Positions 11,657 through 23,380 of a DNA stretch of 64,000 nt are shown piece after piece. Numbering within the stretch: position 1 is the first letter of the stretch; the number at the start of each line of letters is the position of its first letter. Position numbers and translations under genes: made by a program. The notes beneath the pieces are model-generated. The model made no database searches. It was not told where the DNA came from and worked only from the letters and a program-made list of their open reading frames with translations. Source of the stretch: Lonicera japonica (Eukaryota; Streptophyta; Magnoliopsida; Dipsacales; Caprifoliaceae); contig CM038470.1 in assembly GCA_021464415.1 (NCBI GenBank), positions 42,650,099 to 42,714,098 of the forward strand. Reading direction: 5' to 3'.

Positions 11657-13086
11657 CTCGGTTGGTACTTAGCTAAAGAGAGTGAAAATAAGAGTTTTAG
11701 GATTATTTTTTGACCTACACTCGATTTGGTGATTTAAATGCTTAACAATTCCTTTGCAAAATGAGATCGATAAACCGGAATTTTGCAGAATTAACAGATA
11801 AATATATATTTTAAAATGGCTACAGGTTATTCCACACCTTAGTTTTTGAAAACGAGTTTAAAATACGAATTTTTGAATGATTTTAAGATAACGGTGATTT
11901 AATCATGCATATAATTGATTATAATCGAAGAAATCACAAACAAACAAATAAATAAATAATGAATGAATGAATGATTTAAAATATACCTAAATGCATTGAA
12001 AATAGAGGATTAGTATTTTATGGCACTATTCCCGAAGCTCCAAAGCTGTCTCTTTATAAAAAAAATAAGGCTATTCAAGTTTATTTATAGCCGAAAAGGA
12101 CTATAAGGGGTGTCCACATGACAGTGAAGAATATTGTCGTGTGGAAAACATGATGAAGAAACACGTCCACACGACACACTACCAAGTTGTCATGTGGACA
12201 ACTTGTTGAATATTGTTGTTTCTTGGATAACATTATTCACTTGTCTGTCCTACCTCACAGTTTTTGCGTTTTCAGCCAAACAAAGTATTGAATTGATTTA
12301 ATTTGTTAATATTTTGTTCCTAAAACACATATATTGAACAAATTTGATCTCAATTAGAGTTCAAAAAGGTCTCCGTTTAATTAATTGAGTTAAACTTTCG
12401 GTTTAATCAGTTTTTGGAGATTATGCCATTGGATTGATTAATATTGGAGTATATTTCTCTTGATATCAATGAGTAATAACCTTACAAGTTTGAGGATAAC
12501 CATAATTAAGGAAGGCCTCCATTCTGAAATCTCGCAAGATTGATGATTTTTGGTTTCTGAAAGCTTCTGGTTATTTAGACTTGTCAAGGGGTCGATTTGT
12601 GTCGGATTGTAACATATTCTTGTAAATTTGTCACCACCCAAGCACAACCCAATAAGCTATTGGGTGAGTTTTTTGTATTCGTAAATGACTTGTTTTGTTC
12701 TCGTGTAACACGAATCGACTCGATAGTACCCGTTAAGGAGATAAATTTTTTTTTAAAAAAACTTTAAAAATTATATATATTTTTAATAAAATAAGATTGG
12801 CAAATAACTAAAATTGTTAAAAAGTAGGTTTAAACATCTACACATATTAAAATAAGTACAAATCATTTGTTCATTTAATAAACATTAGTTTTATTTAAAA
12901 AATAAATTAATAATTAACGGGTCTAACGGGTGACTCGAATTCGTTAACGGTAAAGCCGTAAGCGATCCGTTATCATTTTGTTTCAAACGATTAACCTGAT
13001 AATAACCCAAATTCATTAAAGGTCCATTCATTAACTTTTGTAACTTCATGTCGTTGTAACGTATGATTATGCCAAGTCTACTATTA
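11657..13086. other. AT-rich intergenic DNA, no gene seen
   Basis: No coding region is recognisable. Bases 12100-12230 contain repeated GTCGTGTGGA/GTCCACACGAC words, and 12700-13020 has words such as ACGGGTCTAACGGGT, which suggest old non-autonomous repeats. I could not define their boundaries. Confidence 0.4.
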
Positions 13087-13104
13087 TCTTTGTAACTTCT
13101 TATC

Positions 13105-13303
13105 TTTTTTGGTCTAGATACTTACTAGTACCACAGGGTGTCCGGGCTAACTTTCGCGCACCTCGACTAATCCCTATTCACGGAACAGTGGCTAGCTGCT
13201 GGCCACCAGATGTTTTTGTAACTGTCGGGATTCGACCTAAGGAGCTCCCAATCGAACCCAGCTCTCATCCCAGTGCGCTACCACTGGGCTACTTGCTAGT
13301 GGT
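13105..13303 (-). mobile_element. tRNA-derived SINE (Au-SINE-like) with 18-bp target duplication
   Basis: Read on the minus strand, the 5' end has RNA polymerase III box A (TAGCCCAGTGGTAGCGC) and box B (GGGTTCGATTGG), and the 3' part has AGCCCGGACACCC, followed by a short A tail (T run at 13105 on the plus strand). The identical direct repeat TCTTTGTAACTTCTTATC flanks it at 13087-13104 and 13304-13321. An exact 18-bp duplication is diagnostic of LINE-type target-primed insertion and indicates a fairly recent event. The Au-SINE name is inferred from the 3' motif and should be confirmed by alignment. Confidence 0.88.
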
Positions 13304-16300
13304 TCTTTGTAACTTCTTATCAAGGAATCATTTTTACTTCCTTTTTTGTCCAGTATCACATGTGTAGAGTATGTATGTGACATCCCGTTTAATTATCTCT
13401 TGCAAATCACGATCCATATCGCGTATAAGGCAGAATCGGACTTCCGATAGCCAAATTGGGTTCTATAAAGATTGACGTGGTTCAGAGACTTCCAATGAGT
13501 TATATTATAGTTAAATTATAGTTTCATTCAATTTGGAATGCGTTTGTGAAATTTGGCACGTAATTGGAAAAATGTGCATTTTCTTAAAAATATTGCTCTT
13601 CGTTCATTCCTTGAGATGGATTAATTGACCTAGAAATGTCCGAATTAAGTTTCGTCTTTTCAATCGTGCATGTCTTATTATATATTTAGAGCTATTTTAA
13701 AAAGTTCGTCACATTCAGACTTAAATTGATCATTTCGCAGTCGTTTTTGGAATTTGGATTAATTGTTTGTCGGTTGGTTTTCTGTCAACTTTGGAAAGTC
13801 ATAAATTTTTCATCCGATGTCCAAATGGGTCCTTGTTTATGTATTTTACTATATTTTGACCCATTCTACAACTTTCATATTTTGGCTGAGACCAAATTCC
13901 CACTCCTTGATGATGAAAAGTGAGAGCGAAGTTAGCTCGGTGACCAAAAAGCTGAAGGAAGAAATTCTAGGCCATGTAGTCGACTACATCGAGCTGGCGA
14001 GATTTTTTTATATATTTCTTCTTCTCCTTCTTCTCATTTCACCCCACCATTTTGAGAGCTCTTAAAGAGAGTGATGAGCGATTTGAAGGGGTTAAGACGG
14101 ATCATTCAAGGCTTCTTATCCCACATCTAAACCACGCCATCATCACCATCTTCATCATCTTCTTCCTCCTTTGGTTAGCTATGGCTAGGGTTTTGGAGCT
14201 AAATTGGGGATTTTTGTATCCACGCTTCTTCGGCACGTTTCTTCCACAATTCTTCAAGGGATTAACCCTCAATAGGTGGGGACACTAATATCTTAACATG
14301 TTTACAACCTATTACACTTTGTTTACTTCAAACCAAATTAAATATAGAAGTTTTGTACAAATTCTCTACATACGCATATACATGGGGTTTAGGGTTATTT
14401 TCTTACGATTAATGAGTTGTTTACACTCTATATTATGCTATCATTGTTACTTTACAAAAAACCCCAATTATTTACTAATATTAGCAAAGATTAAACCAAA
14501 ACCCTTATGTACAGATGTGTTATGAACATTATACTTATATACTCATATATATGAGCATATTTTGAGTATTTTTACTTATGATGGTGATACTATTGTGGTA
14601 CTTAATCCATCAAAACCGCATTCGTGAGAATTACCATTTATTTGCCAGTCCCTAACTAAGCTGGGCGGGTTTATAAGCTTATTTTATATAAATTGAGTAC
14701 TAATACCATATGGGGAAGTTTATTTGGAAGGTAAATCTTATATAGTCTATGTTATATCTGACTTAGAGCCTATGTGACAAAACTATTGAAACTTCCCAAA
14801 CAAATAATATTCATGACGGAGCCTATGGTTAATAAAATTGGTGAAACAGGTCTAAGTACCACAATAATACCACCACGTGAGCAACGTTGATATGTAAACC
14901 CTTTAGTGGAGATACCTAAGCTTTGTGTATATATATATGGATATATGTATTCACATGATAAAGTCTATAATCTTATAAATGTACCCGTAGTTTATATCAG
15001 ATTTATATTGGTTAGGCCAACACCGTTCGTACCAGATGAGTATATGTAGCGTAAGCCTTGGTGGCTATGTGAGGATTATTTCTAGCGTATGCCTTTGTGG
15101 CTGCGTGAGGTAGCGTCTAGGTGGACCCGATAGGTGGTCCCTGCTTTGGGGGCAAAAAAAATCGAGTTTGATCGCGATCTGTGTGCACACGTATGTAAAT
15201 CCTAGACGTGAGGATGATATATGATAGATATGTTTATAGATTTGGTCGCAGTGTTATTGCATATGTGGTACGATGACAGATTATATTGTTCTTATGTTAT
15301 ATTTTTGGGATGGGGTAACATACACATGTGCATTGTGACGCTCCGAATCCCGTTTTGAGATCTTCACCTTCGGGACCCGGTTAATCACAAATGTCGTGCG
15401 CGACGGCAGGTTTAAAATATAAAAATCACAACTTTTAAAAACCTTTTCTTAAATAAGATATGATCCCATCTAAAATATCATTTTACAAAATCCCGGCATG
15501 TGGAGTTCGTTTAATAGACAAACCTACCTGTATTACTCAAAACCATTTCATATAAATACATCCACAGCCAATCACCTTTAAAATCCACTTCATGTCCAGA
15601 AACATACACACCACTATACATAAAATACCGTTTATACAATAAAACTAAAGTGAATACTTAATAAAAAGTCTTATATACAACACAATGAAGGCAAAATGAT
15701 TATACAATATAGTCTTTCCTATATAAGGACTAGAAATTGGTCTGGGGACATCAGAGGCTTCTAGACTGGTAAACCGCGTTCCAACCTCGAAGTCTATCCT
15801 GCAAAACTGTTAGAAAATAGGGAATGAGCCAAATCTGAGCTCAGTGGGAACTATATAGTTTTTATATAGAAAATACATACAACATACAAAAGCGCGTGCA
15901 ACTTTGTATAGAAAATAAGTACTTTATTGTACTAGAATGGTTTAAAAACTATGTAATGTAGTCCGCAAGCAAATGCACGCCGAACCCTATCAAGACCCCT
16001 ATCATAACCACCGGAAGCTCTATCCGATTGAAGAATCCCATCCGTAAATAATCCATAAAGTGATATTGTCTTTCTTGGCCAACTAATAGGCTATAATTAC
16101 TGTCCATGCTTGGCCAACTAATAGGCTCTACGTCCTATTGTCTTTCTAATTCATTATATTACGGTTTCCCTCAATTAGCTATAATTACTGCTGTGGTTAT
16201 TAATATTTTACGGTCATTATGAAAAGACCATCTAAACTCGTAAACCGTACGTGTTCTCACGCTTATCTATTGTGTCTTTAGGGCCAATGGCTAAGAACAT

Positions 16301-16452
16301 TTTCTGCTTTTGACATTAGTACATTATGAATGGCCATTGCTTCCTAAGTATGTTATGTCTTGTTGCCTACTATTCGTGACGTTCTTACCAAGTACATGAC
16401 TCTTTTGAAGCAATATATAATCAACAACACCATACGAGAAATGATACAATAC

Positions 16453-16532
<80 letters not shown>
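16453..16532. repeat. (AAT)n microsatellite
   Basis: About 27 uninterrupted AAT repeats lie just left of the CACTA insertion site. They produce spurious poly-Asn, poly-Ile and poly-Leu reading frames. Confidence 0.95.
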
Positions 16533-16534
<2 letters not shown>

Positions 16535-16599
16535 CCAATAATAATAACACATATCACACTACACCAAATTGGGCAAAATGTCACTAAAATGCGCGGAGC

Positions 16600-16760
16600 C
16601 TTTGTCACGGATTTGAACCGTCAAAATCAATTGTAACGGTTTTGAACCGAAGCAAGGAAAAATGGCACTATTTGTTAACTTGTAACACTTAATTTGTAAA
16701 ATTGTCACGATTGTAGACCGTTACAATAATAGCAGTACAGTTGTAACGGTGTCAAACCAA
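16600..16760. repeat. Left subterminal repeats of the CACTA element
   Basis: Repeated words of the form TGTCACGG..TTGAACCGTCA and TGTAACGGTTTTGAACCG occur in both orientations. Such arrays are the usual transposase-binding regions of CACTA elements. Confidence 0.7.
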
Positions 16761-17614
16761 GATAATTGTTAATTTGGGGCACCAAAATACAGGCGGGATA
16801 AAATTTTCATTCTCCCCCTTTTTTATTTTCACTCCCGCTCCCCTCCCCTTTTTTTAATTTTTACGATATCCCCTTTTCCTCCTTTCTTCTTTTCGCTCTC
16901 CCATCTTTCCCCCTTTCTCGAGCCCCCAAAATCATCCCCTCTGCAGCTCTGCTCTTCTCGTCTCCTCCCAAGCTCGATCCTCTCTCTCTCATCTCCTCCC
17001 ACGCTTAACCCACTCAGTGAAAATCAGTGAGAACTTGAGAGACTAGGGCTGAGCCCCCAAATCACAGACCTCACTCAGCCCTTCTCCAACGAATCTCTAC
17101 CGCGCAACTCCTGTCTTCCAAATCTTCACCCACGCTTAGCCCTAGCCTCTCCACAAAATCTCAAACTCTCTCTTCAAATCTCGATTGAATACTCTTCCTC
17201 CCTAAATAATTACTCGCATATCTCTATTCATCCAACCCGAACCTGTCCACCGCCACCGCCACTGTCACCATGAATATCTATATCTCAGTAACCTAGGGTT
17301 TTGGCACAGTATTTTCAGGTAAGCTCCGTCTTTCTTCTCCTTCGTCTAATTCATTCAATATGAACAAGCTTCATACAACCTCTTTCTCTGAATTAGGGTT
17401 TTGGTTCATAGAACACAAATATATATATGATGCTCATTAGCTCTGTCCTTTCATTACAGAGATCTAAAAAATATTGATGCACATATCTTTTTCATTTATG
17501 AAATTATTTTAGAAATGGTAGGGTTCTTTGTTTTTTCTTTCTTTCTTTCTTTTGTATAATGGTTTATGAATATTTTGTTTTGGTGATTCAAGGTTTTGGA
17601 TTTATGTATTTGTT

Positions 17615-18347
17615 ATGCTTTTTGTGTTGGTGTATGAGAAGGGAATTAGGGGGGGAGGGGAGAATGGAATATTGACTGTGGCTACGGAGGCACCTGGGCC
17701 TGCAAATGATGCACCAACCAGCACACTTATGTTGGCGGAGAAGAGGACAAAAAGGCCGGACATTCTTGACAATTTTTGCCGGTATCAAGGTGGCTGGGAC
17801 ATTGCCAACAAGCATTATTGGGCTGTAAGTCCTCTTCCTTTTTCTTTGTTATTAGACTGATATGTTCTAAACATGATGGATGTAGCCCAGATTGATTCTT
17901 GATCTAGTCAAGCTAGATATATATGAATCAAACTTTAAGCGAATTGGAGAAAGTTTCTATCTATAATGAACCCGGCAATCGTTTAAAGTTTTGGAATACA
18001 AGTATTTATTTTGTTACTTGATAAAACATCCAGATCTGCATAATAATCTAAATTCCAAACTTCTGAACATTCTGCCCAATTGGCTTTTGCACTTTATCAC
18101 ACCAAAAAGAAAATTTTGTTTGATGTGCCTCTCAGGGTTCTGACCATTGAGTGATTGTATCTGCAGTCTGTTGGATTTACAGGAGCTGCTGGTTTTATTC
18201 TTTCTATACTGTGCTTTGTCTTTTTCGGCATGGCTCTTGTGGCACATCATTGCTGTGGATGGAGAATAAGCATTAAAGGCAAAGAATCACACTGTTAAAG
18301 GATATGTCTGATCATGCTTGTTGTCTTCACATGTGTTGCTGTGTAAT
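17615..18347 (+). pseudogene. Captured fragment of a plant multi-pass transmembrane protein gene
   Basis: Exon A ends at 17824. Its readable part encodes LMLAEKRTKRPDILDNF, then QGGWDIANKHYWA. A GTAAGT donor follows. Exon B starts after an AG at 18166 and encodes SVGFTGAAGFILSIL, then a membrane segment to HHCCGWRISIKGKE. A TAA stop lies at 18296-18298, but the same frame continues with ICLIMLVVFTCVAV, the start of the next hydrophobic segment. The stop therefore replaced a sense codon, probably CAA. The motif pair RPDIL...GGWDI.N.HYWASVGFTG is characteristic of an uncharacterised plant plasma-membrane protein family; I recall this family rather than having aligned it. The preserved intron shows DNA-level capture by the CACTA element, not retrocopying. 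Confidence 0.75.
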
Positions 18348-19574
18348 AATCTAAACTTTAAACTTATAGCAAATTTTATTAGCTTCCTCTTTAGAGTTAC
18401 ACCTAACTTAATGCACTGATCACTTAAAAATTATTAAGTTATTAATCACATTGTCAAATGGTTTCTTCTTGTTCATTTTTGTTTGCTACTTATTTCATAT
18501 TTTTAACACTTGAATCATTTTTCGAGTGTTGATGATAGTCTCTCTCACCCCTGCATACATGTAGTGATTAAAAACAGATAAAACATGAGGCCATACTAGT
18601 CATCACATAGTCCTTCCTCAAATTTTGTTTGTTAATAGTCTAGCTTTAATTAAATGCAAAAGTATTCACTTCAATTAAAATGGAATTTTGGGATTATTGT
18701 CTAAAAGGAATGTAATTGTTTATTGCCTAAGAAATGTTTGGTTGGAGATTTAGCTCTCTGCTTTTAGTATCTTGGAACTCTTAACTTTGTAAAACATAGG
18801 TTGGGTTTCCATAAAATGCCAGTGCATCGCATAGGTTAGAATTAATTAATTATCCAGTATTATTATTCCCTTGTCTTCCATCCCTTATTCCACTATTGTT
18901 TTTCATTTTTTTCCAGTCTTATTGTTAACTGAGCAAATTGCTACACATATTTTCGGTTTCATCATATATCTATCTATATATTCAAATTTCAATTGGGATC
19001 TCATTCTCAATGGATGATATATTGATAATACAACTTTTTTTTAGTGGATGGTATATTATGTAACTCTTGATTTTTTGAGCTGGCTCTTATTTTGGTCACA
19101 TTAATGAGTTGGAATTAGGCTTTAATCTGTAATTCTATTGTTGAATCTTGATTTTGATTTAAATGTTCTTCTGGGGGGAAATTAGTAACATTCAGTATCT
19201 CTTTGATTTATATTGTAGTTATTAAATTATTATGTAAGTGAGACTTGCTTAATTGATTATAATAATAGACCACCAGATTATGCGGAGAATGTATCTTAAA
19301 TTTTGTTATTAATTGTCTTTGCTCTATCAATTAAATTCAATCAGACAATTGGTGAAACATTGAATGACTTGCACCTATAGCTTACAACAATTGTTTTCCA
19401 GATATTCCCATTCTCAATTTTCCTCTTTAATTTTAACTTCAACTACAAAAAATAAATAAAAAAATTAAGAATATAATTTATCTTTTATTATAAGATCATA
19501 GCATGTTTTTGTTTATAATAGCATGTATAGTACTGAGTATGATCAGAGTTAAGGGCTTAGTAACTTGTTCTTGG
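18348..19574. other. AT-rich CACTA interior, no coding seen
   Basis: No recognisable exon lies between the transmembrane-protein and ORMDL fragments. The composition resembles intron or filler DNA. Confidence 0.5.
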
Positions 19575-19670
19575 TTTGCTGATGACCAGGGTATCTATAA
19601 TTAGTTGACTTGGTGGGAACATATTGACAATGGGAAGCATATCACCCGCAACAGAAAATTCCTAACTGTT
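19575..19670 (+). pseudogene. Captured ORMDL (orosomucoid-like) gene exon
   Basis: One frame reads FADDQGIYN, a TAG stop, then LTWWEHIDNGKHITRNRKF and LTV before a GTAAGT donor at 19671. ORMDL proteins are ER-membrane regulators of serine palmitoyltransferase in sphingolipid synthesis. The segment ADDQGIYNGLTWWEQIDNGK and the following TRNRKFLTVVPVVLY are among their most conserved blocks. Here the Gly codon after YN has become a stop. Only this exon is recognised; no neighbouring ORMDL exons were found. It lies inside the CACTA element and was therefore copied at DNA level. The family identification is strong from motif identity. Confidence 0.78.
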
Positions 19671-20182
19671 GTAAGTGAGTTTAATTACACATATGTTTAA
19701 TTACACATACACTAAAGTAACTAAGTTTTAAGTTCTCCCTAAACGGTATACACTAGCTAGAAGCAAAATGAATACATTTGGTCCAATTTATTACAACTAG
19801 GCAGGAAAAGGTCAAATATAAGCCAGCAATAGCATTTGTTAACAGACTTCATGTCACAAAATCTATGTACTCTTGTGGTCGCAAAAATTGAAATTTGCAT
19901 TTAAAATCAGTAATAAATGATAAAAGATCATATATATGTATATATATGATTAGCTTTAGTAATTGTTCACTGCTGTAGAACACCACCCTTGGATCAGCCT
20001 TCCTTCAATTCATCAAAAGGTGTAAGCACTGTCTACTTTTCCTAAACTAATAAGAACCCTAAATGAAAAATAAAAATAAATAAATAAAGTAGATTTTTTG
20101 CCAAAGCATCAGTAATCAAAAGAGGAGGTTGTTCATAGAGAGAGAGATCGATTGCCTGAATAGATTGAATTCAATATTGTAG

Positions 20183-20331
20183 GTATTGGAATTGGGGATA
20201 ATAGTGCATTCAATAATAATTGGAGTTTCGTCGGGGGCTTCTGAAAGTCCAAAGACAATAAGACCTCTGGTGGCTGCTTTAACCTTTCATCAATTTTTGA
20301 GGACGTGGGCTTAGGCGGATGCATCTCCCAG
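20183..20331 (+). pseudogene. Captured ZIP metal-transporter exon, frameshifted
   Basis: After an AG acceptor at 20181-20182 the frame reads [38 protein letters not shown], then loses one T in a T run. The next frame gives [10 protein letters not shown] before a GTATGT donor at 20332. This is the exon with the conserved His motifs (HS...G and HQFFEG) of membrane segments IV-V in ZIP (ZRT/IRT-like) zinc and iron transporters. The His of VHS and of FHQ, which line the metal path, are present. The frameshift and the missing rest of the gene make it a pseudogene. The splice sites are kept, so genomic DNA was captured. Confidence 0.85.
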
Positions 20332-20339
20332 GTATGTAT

Positions 20340-21814
20340 AGTAATACAGTAAAACTTCTCTGAATTGATACTTTATAATATTATAATTTTTATTTAATTA
20401 TAAGCTATAAATTGTTTGATTATGTCTTAACAAAATTTGCCCCCATGCAATAATAATTTTCAATAATACAAAAAAAAAAAACCCACATACATGTGTGTGT
20501 AATATCTATAAGTAACATAGCAGTTTTATTCAAAGGAAAAAAGAATATTTACTTGAATTAGTTGAAGTCGCATTGATATTAACATTTTTAATTAATATTC
20601 TATCAATACAACACCACCATTACCTTGACTCATTAGCATTTTGTGTCACATTTCGAGGTAACAATTGGAGTCACATCCTCTTACGTGTTTTATGTTTTGT
20701 CATATATGACTCTATCTTGCCCAATGTTGATCGGAAAATGAAAAGGTACATGCATGGATATATATATATATGTATATATATATATATTTAAAATAATGTT
20801 TGAAGCATTTTCACTAAGATTCACCACTTGTATTTTCTGATTTGTTTTTTTCTTCCAAGGTTATCTAGTCGGGTTGCTAAAGAAGTATATAATTTGAACG
20901 TTGTAGTTCTATCTCCAAGAAGTTTGTTGACAATAAAAGGAACTCTAAATTAAAGGGAAAAATTTCTCGACTTTAACTAGTTTGAATTCATTTTCAGTCA
21001 TTGGTCATTATTTCTATGCTCCTGAATTTCTTTCTTGAATGATTCCACAAGGACAATTGTCTGTTTTTTGTTTACATTGAAAGCTTACTTGTACCTCATT
21101 TTGTCTCTCTAACACTTAATAACCTTATTCGCAGCTCAATGGCAGTTTGCCTAGTTACAAGAAACTGCTAATCTATATACTAGAACAAATGTTCAAAAAT
21201 TGAAAAAATAGATATTTTAAAAATTGAATTTGTAATTTACTGCAATTAGAGAACATGAAGGTGATTATGTTTCTTTGTTTTGTTATCCTTTTTAAAAATT
21301 GAATTTGTAATCACTTGCACATTTAAGTTCACACAAGACATTATAATAGTATTTAAATAACCATTGTATCTAAACATGAAGGTGATTCTGTTTCTTTGTT
21401 TTGTTATCCTTTTTGTTAGATATTACAACTCTTGGCGCTCTTGGATTTATTCCTCACATAAAAACTGAATTAATACTTGGTGCTATGTTACATTCTTCCA
21501 TCCCAAATTAAGAGCCCACTTTACCCAAACTCATAGTAGGAAATACATTTTATTTTAGTTGTGATGTAATTAGTGTACTCATTTTGGTGTAGTGCCATAC
21601 CTTCACAAATTCCACGTTTCAATGTCTGTCCTAGAATACGCTGAGAAGTATGGAGGCTTAAACAGTGGAGATCATCGCTGAATGACATCAAATAATATTT
21701 GGCAGGTATATAGAATCACAAAATACAATATATAGGAAGTCTATCTTATTTAAATTGTGACACACTTATAGATATATGCCAATTAATTCATGTTTTCCTC
21801 GTGTTAGGGCGAGT
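20340..21814. other. CACTA interior without recognised gene
   Basis: AT-rich. Bases 21582-21594 hold a second perfect CACTA-type terminus (ATTTTGGTGTAGTG), with no partner end found. Some short exon-like stretches (for example near 21136 after GCAG) are not recognisable. Confidence 0.4.
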
Positions 21815-22546
21815 TGATGCGATCCTGGATCGTCTTTTCTCCCAGTTTGATGGATCCTCAACCCGTAGTCTATAAACAGACTCGAACCTTGGAAAACGTC
21901 GAAGTGATGGAAGGCGGAAACCTCAACCCAACCCTTGATAACAAGAATCGAACCTTGGTATAAGTCGAATGACGCCACAATCAATTGATGGAGAATTGAT
22001 TGATAAGTCAAGAACAATACGAATCAAAATTAATTCAAAACTGTTCAACAAGTTCTTAAGAACTAAAAGGAGCAACACTCAAATTCGTAATTCATCCCTC
22101 AAACCATAGCGTCAACTCCCTTAAATAGGAGTAAAACAACCCTAAACGAAAATAAAAACACAAACGGGCTAAGCCCACTTCGAAAATAGAGAATATTCTA
22201 GAACAAGCCAAAACACACTTAGCAGGCCCAAGTCTTAATCTAATAATTATCCACAATCCATGGGCTTCAACAATAAAAATAATAATAATAATAAAAACGC
22301 CATGAAATAATTCAGACGTGTGGTTCCACTTCTTCTTGGCTAAGCATTATTTTCCATTCGTGCTCTTCATCTCCTTGAATGCTTCTCCAAGCGTCAGCTT
22401 TATTCATCAGCTCGTGGACCATGCTCATGAGTGCTTCCTTCATCTTCCTTGCCCTAGCTCTGGTGATCGGACCACTTGGAACCCGGATGGGATCTGCATA
22501 GTCTTCACTCCATGATCCAGCTCCCGTGATATCCTTGGGCTCATCA
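21815..22546 (-). mobile_element. Solo LTR (732 bp) inserted in the CACTA element; carries a polyprotein tail
   Basis: On the minus strand it starts TGATGAGCCC and ends GGATCGCATCA. The duplication CGAGT is exact at 21810-21814 and 22547-22551. Near its 5' end it encodes VPSGPITRARARKMKEAL, the C-terminal tail motif of plant gypsy polyproteins, so the ORF of the parent element must have run into its 3' LTR. A related copy lies at 45647 in the opposite orientation. Confidence 0.87.
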
Positions 22547-22620
22547 CGAGTTATATATGCTTAAACGATCTTCATCATCAAAGCTAATATTTTTATATTT
22601 GCATGGTGAGGGTGCCAAAG

Positions 22621-22770
22621 TCCAAGTGATTGGTAACGCGAGATAGCTAAGTATTTGTATATACGTGTTATTGATGTTGTTTACTCCATATTATATCCAA
22701 GTGATTGGTAACGCGAGATAGCTAAGTATTTGTATATACGTGTTATTGATGTTGTTTGCTCCATATTATA
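22621..22770. repeat. Two-copy 75-bp tandem duplication
   Basis: Copies at 22621-22695 and 22696-22770 are almost identical (A versus G near the end). Directly downstream, 22800-22880 has shorter repeats built on AATGTGGTTTGTGTGATTGTAATAG. Confidence 0.9.
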
Positions 22771-22969
22771 TCCCTCTTGGTAATTGCTCAATATCCATGG
22801 TAATTGTAATGAGAATTTGGTTTGTGTGATTGTAATAGAATGCGAATGTGGTTTGTGTGATTGTAATAGACTAAGAATGTGGTTTGGATTGTAATTATCT
22901 TGCAGGTATATATATTAGAAATTTTGGGAATTTCCATTTTGGCATATATTTTTTTAAAATTCTAAATTA

Positions 22970-23380
22970 AACTTGTCACCGTTCAAAACCATGACAATTA
23001 ACAGAAAATGGGAAAAACCTTGGCTCAGACGTTGACCGAAACAATAGACAGTGCACATGAATAATATTGTCATGGTTTATAACCGTGACAATTTGGAAGA
23101 CCAAGGCACAAATTGTGTCGGTTGTAAACCATGAGAAACTCCAAACTTGTGTCGGTCTTAAACCGAGATAAATATTTAGTTTATGTCGGTTGAAAATCAT
23201 GTCAAAGCGACCCATTACCGTGCACTAGATCCCCTTAGAAAACCGTGACAATTGGTTGTTGTAACAGTTCCGAACCGAAATATTTTTTTGTCACTGCTCT
23301 AATTGTCACGGTTTTAAACCGTAACAAGTGACCTTTGTCAAGGTTTAAAACTATGACAATTAGGGTATTTTGGTGTAATG
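22970..23380. repeat. Right subterminal repeats and end of the CACTA element
   Basis: At least eight copies of a motif like GTCACGGTTTTAAACCGTGACAA in both orientations crowd the last 400 bp, ending at the terminal TTTTGGTGTAATG. Confidence 0.8.

Larger units (their letters stand above)
16557..23380. mobile_element. Gene-capturing CACTA (EnSpm) transposon, Pack-type
   Basis: The left end is CACTACACCAAATTGGG. The right end is ATTTTGGTGTAATG (one change from the exact inverted TGGTGTAGTG). The 3-bp duplication TCA is exact at 16554-16556 and 23381-23383, as expected for CACTA elements. The total is 6824 bp. Both ends carry many subterminal copies of a GTCACGGTTTNAAACCGTGACAA-like motif, partly palindromic, at 16600-16760 and 22970-23370. 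No transposase was found, so the element is non-autonomous. The interior holds fragments of at least three host genes with their intron boundaries, a CT-rich 5'UTR-like stretch (16810-17330), and a later solo LTR (21815-22546). Confidence 0.88.

Noticed and set aside
13128..13303. tRNA gene on the minus strand
   Set aside because: Box A and B are present, but there is no full cloverleaf, and the segment is bounded by an 18-bp target duplication and a T run, so it is a SINE.
16324..16608. Poly-Asn, poly-Ile and poly-Leu proteins
   Set aside because: Products of translating the (AAT)n microsatellite in different frames.
20133..20324. Minus-strand 63-codon ORF rich in Pro
   Set aside because: It is the antisense of the ZIP transporter exon, which gives an unmistakable family match on the plus strand.
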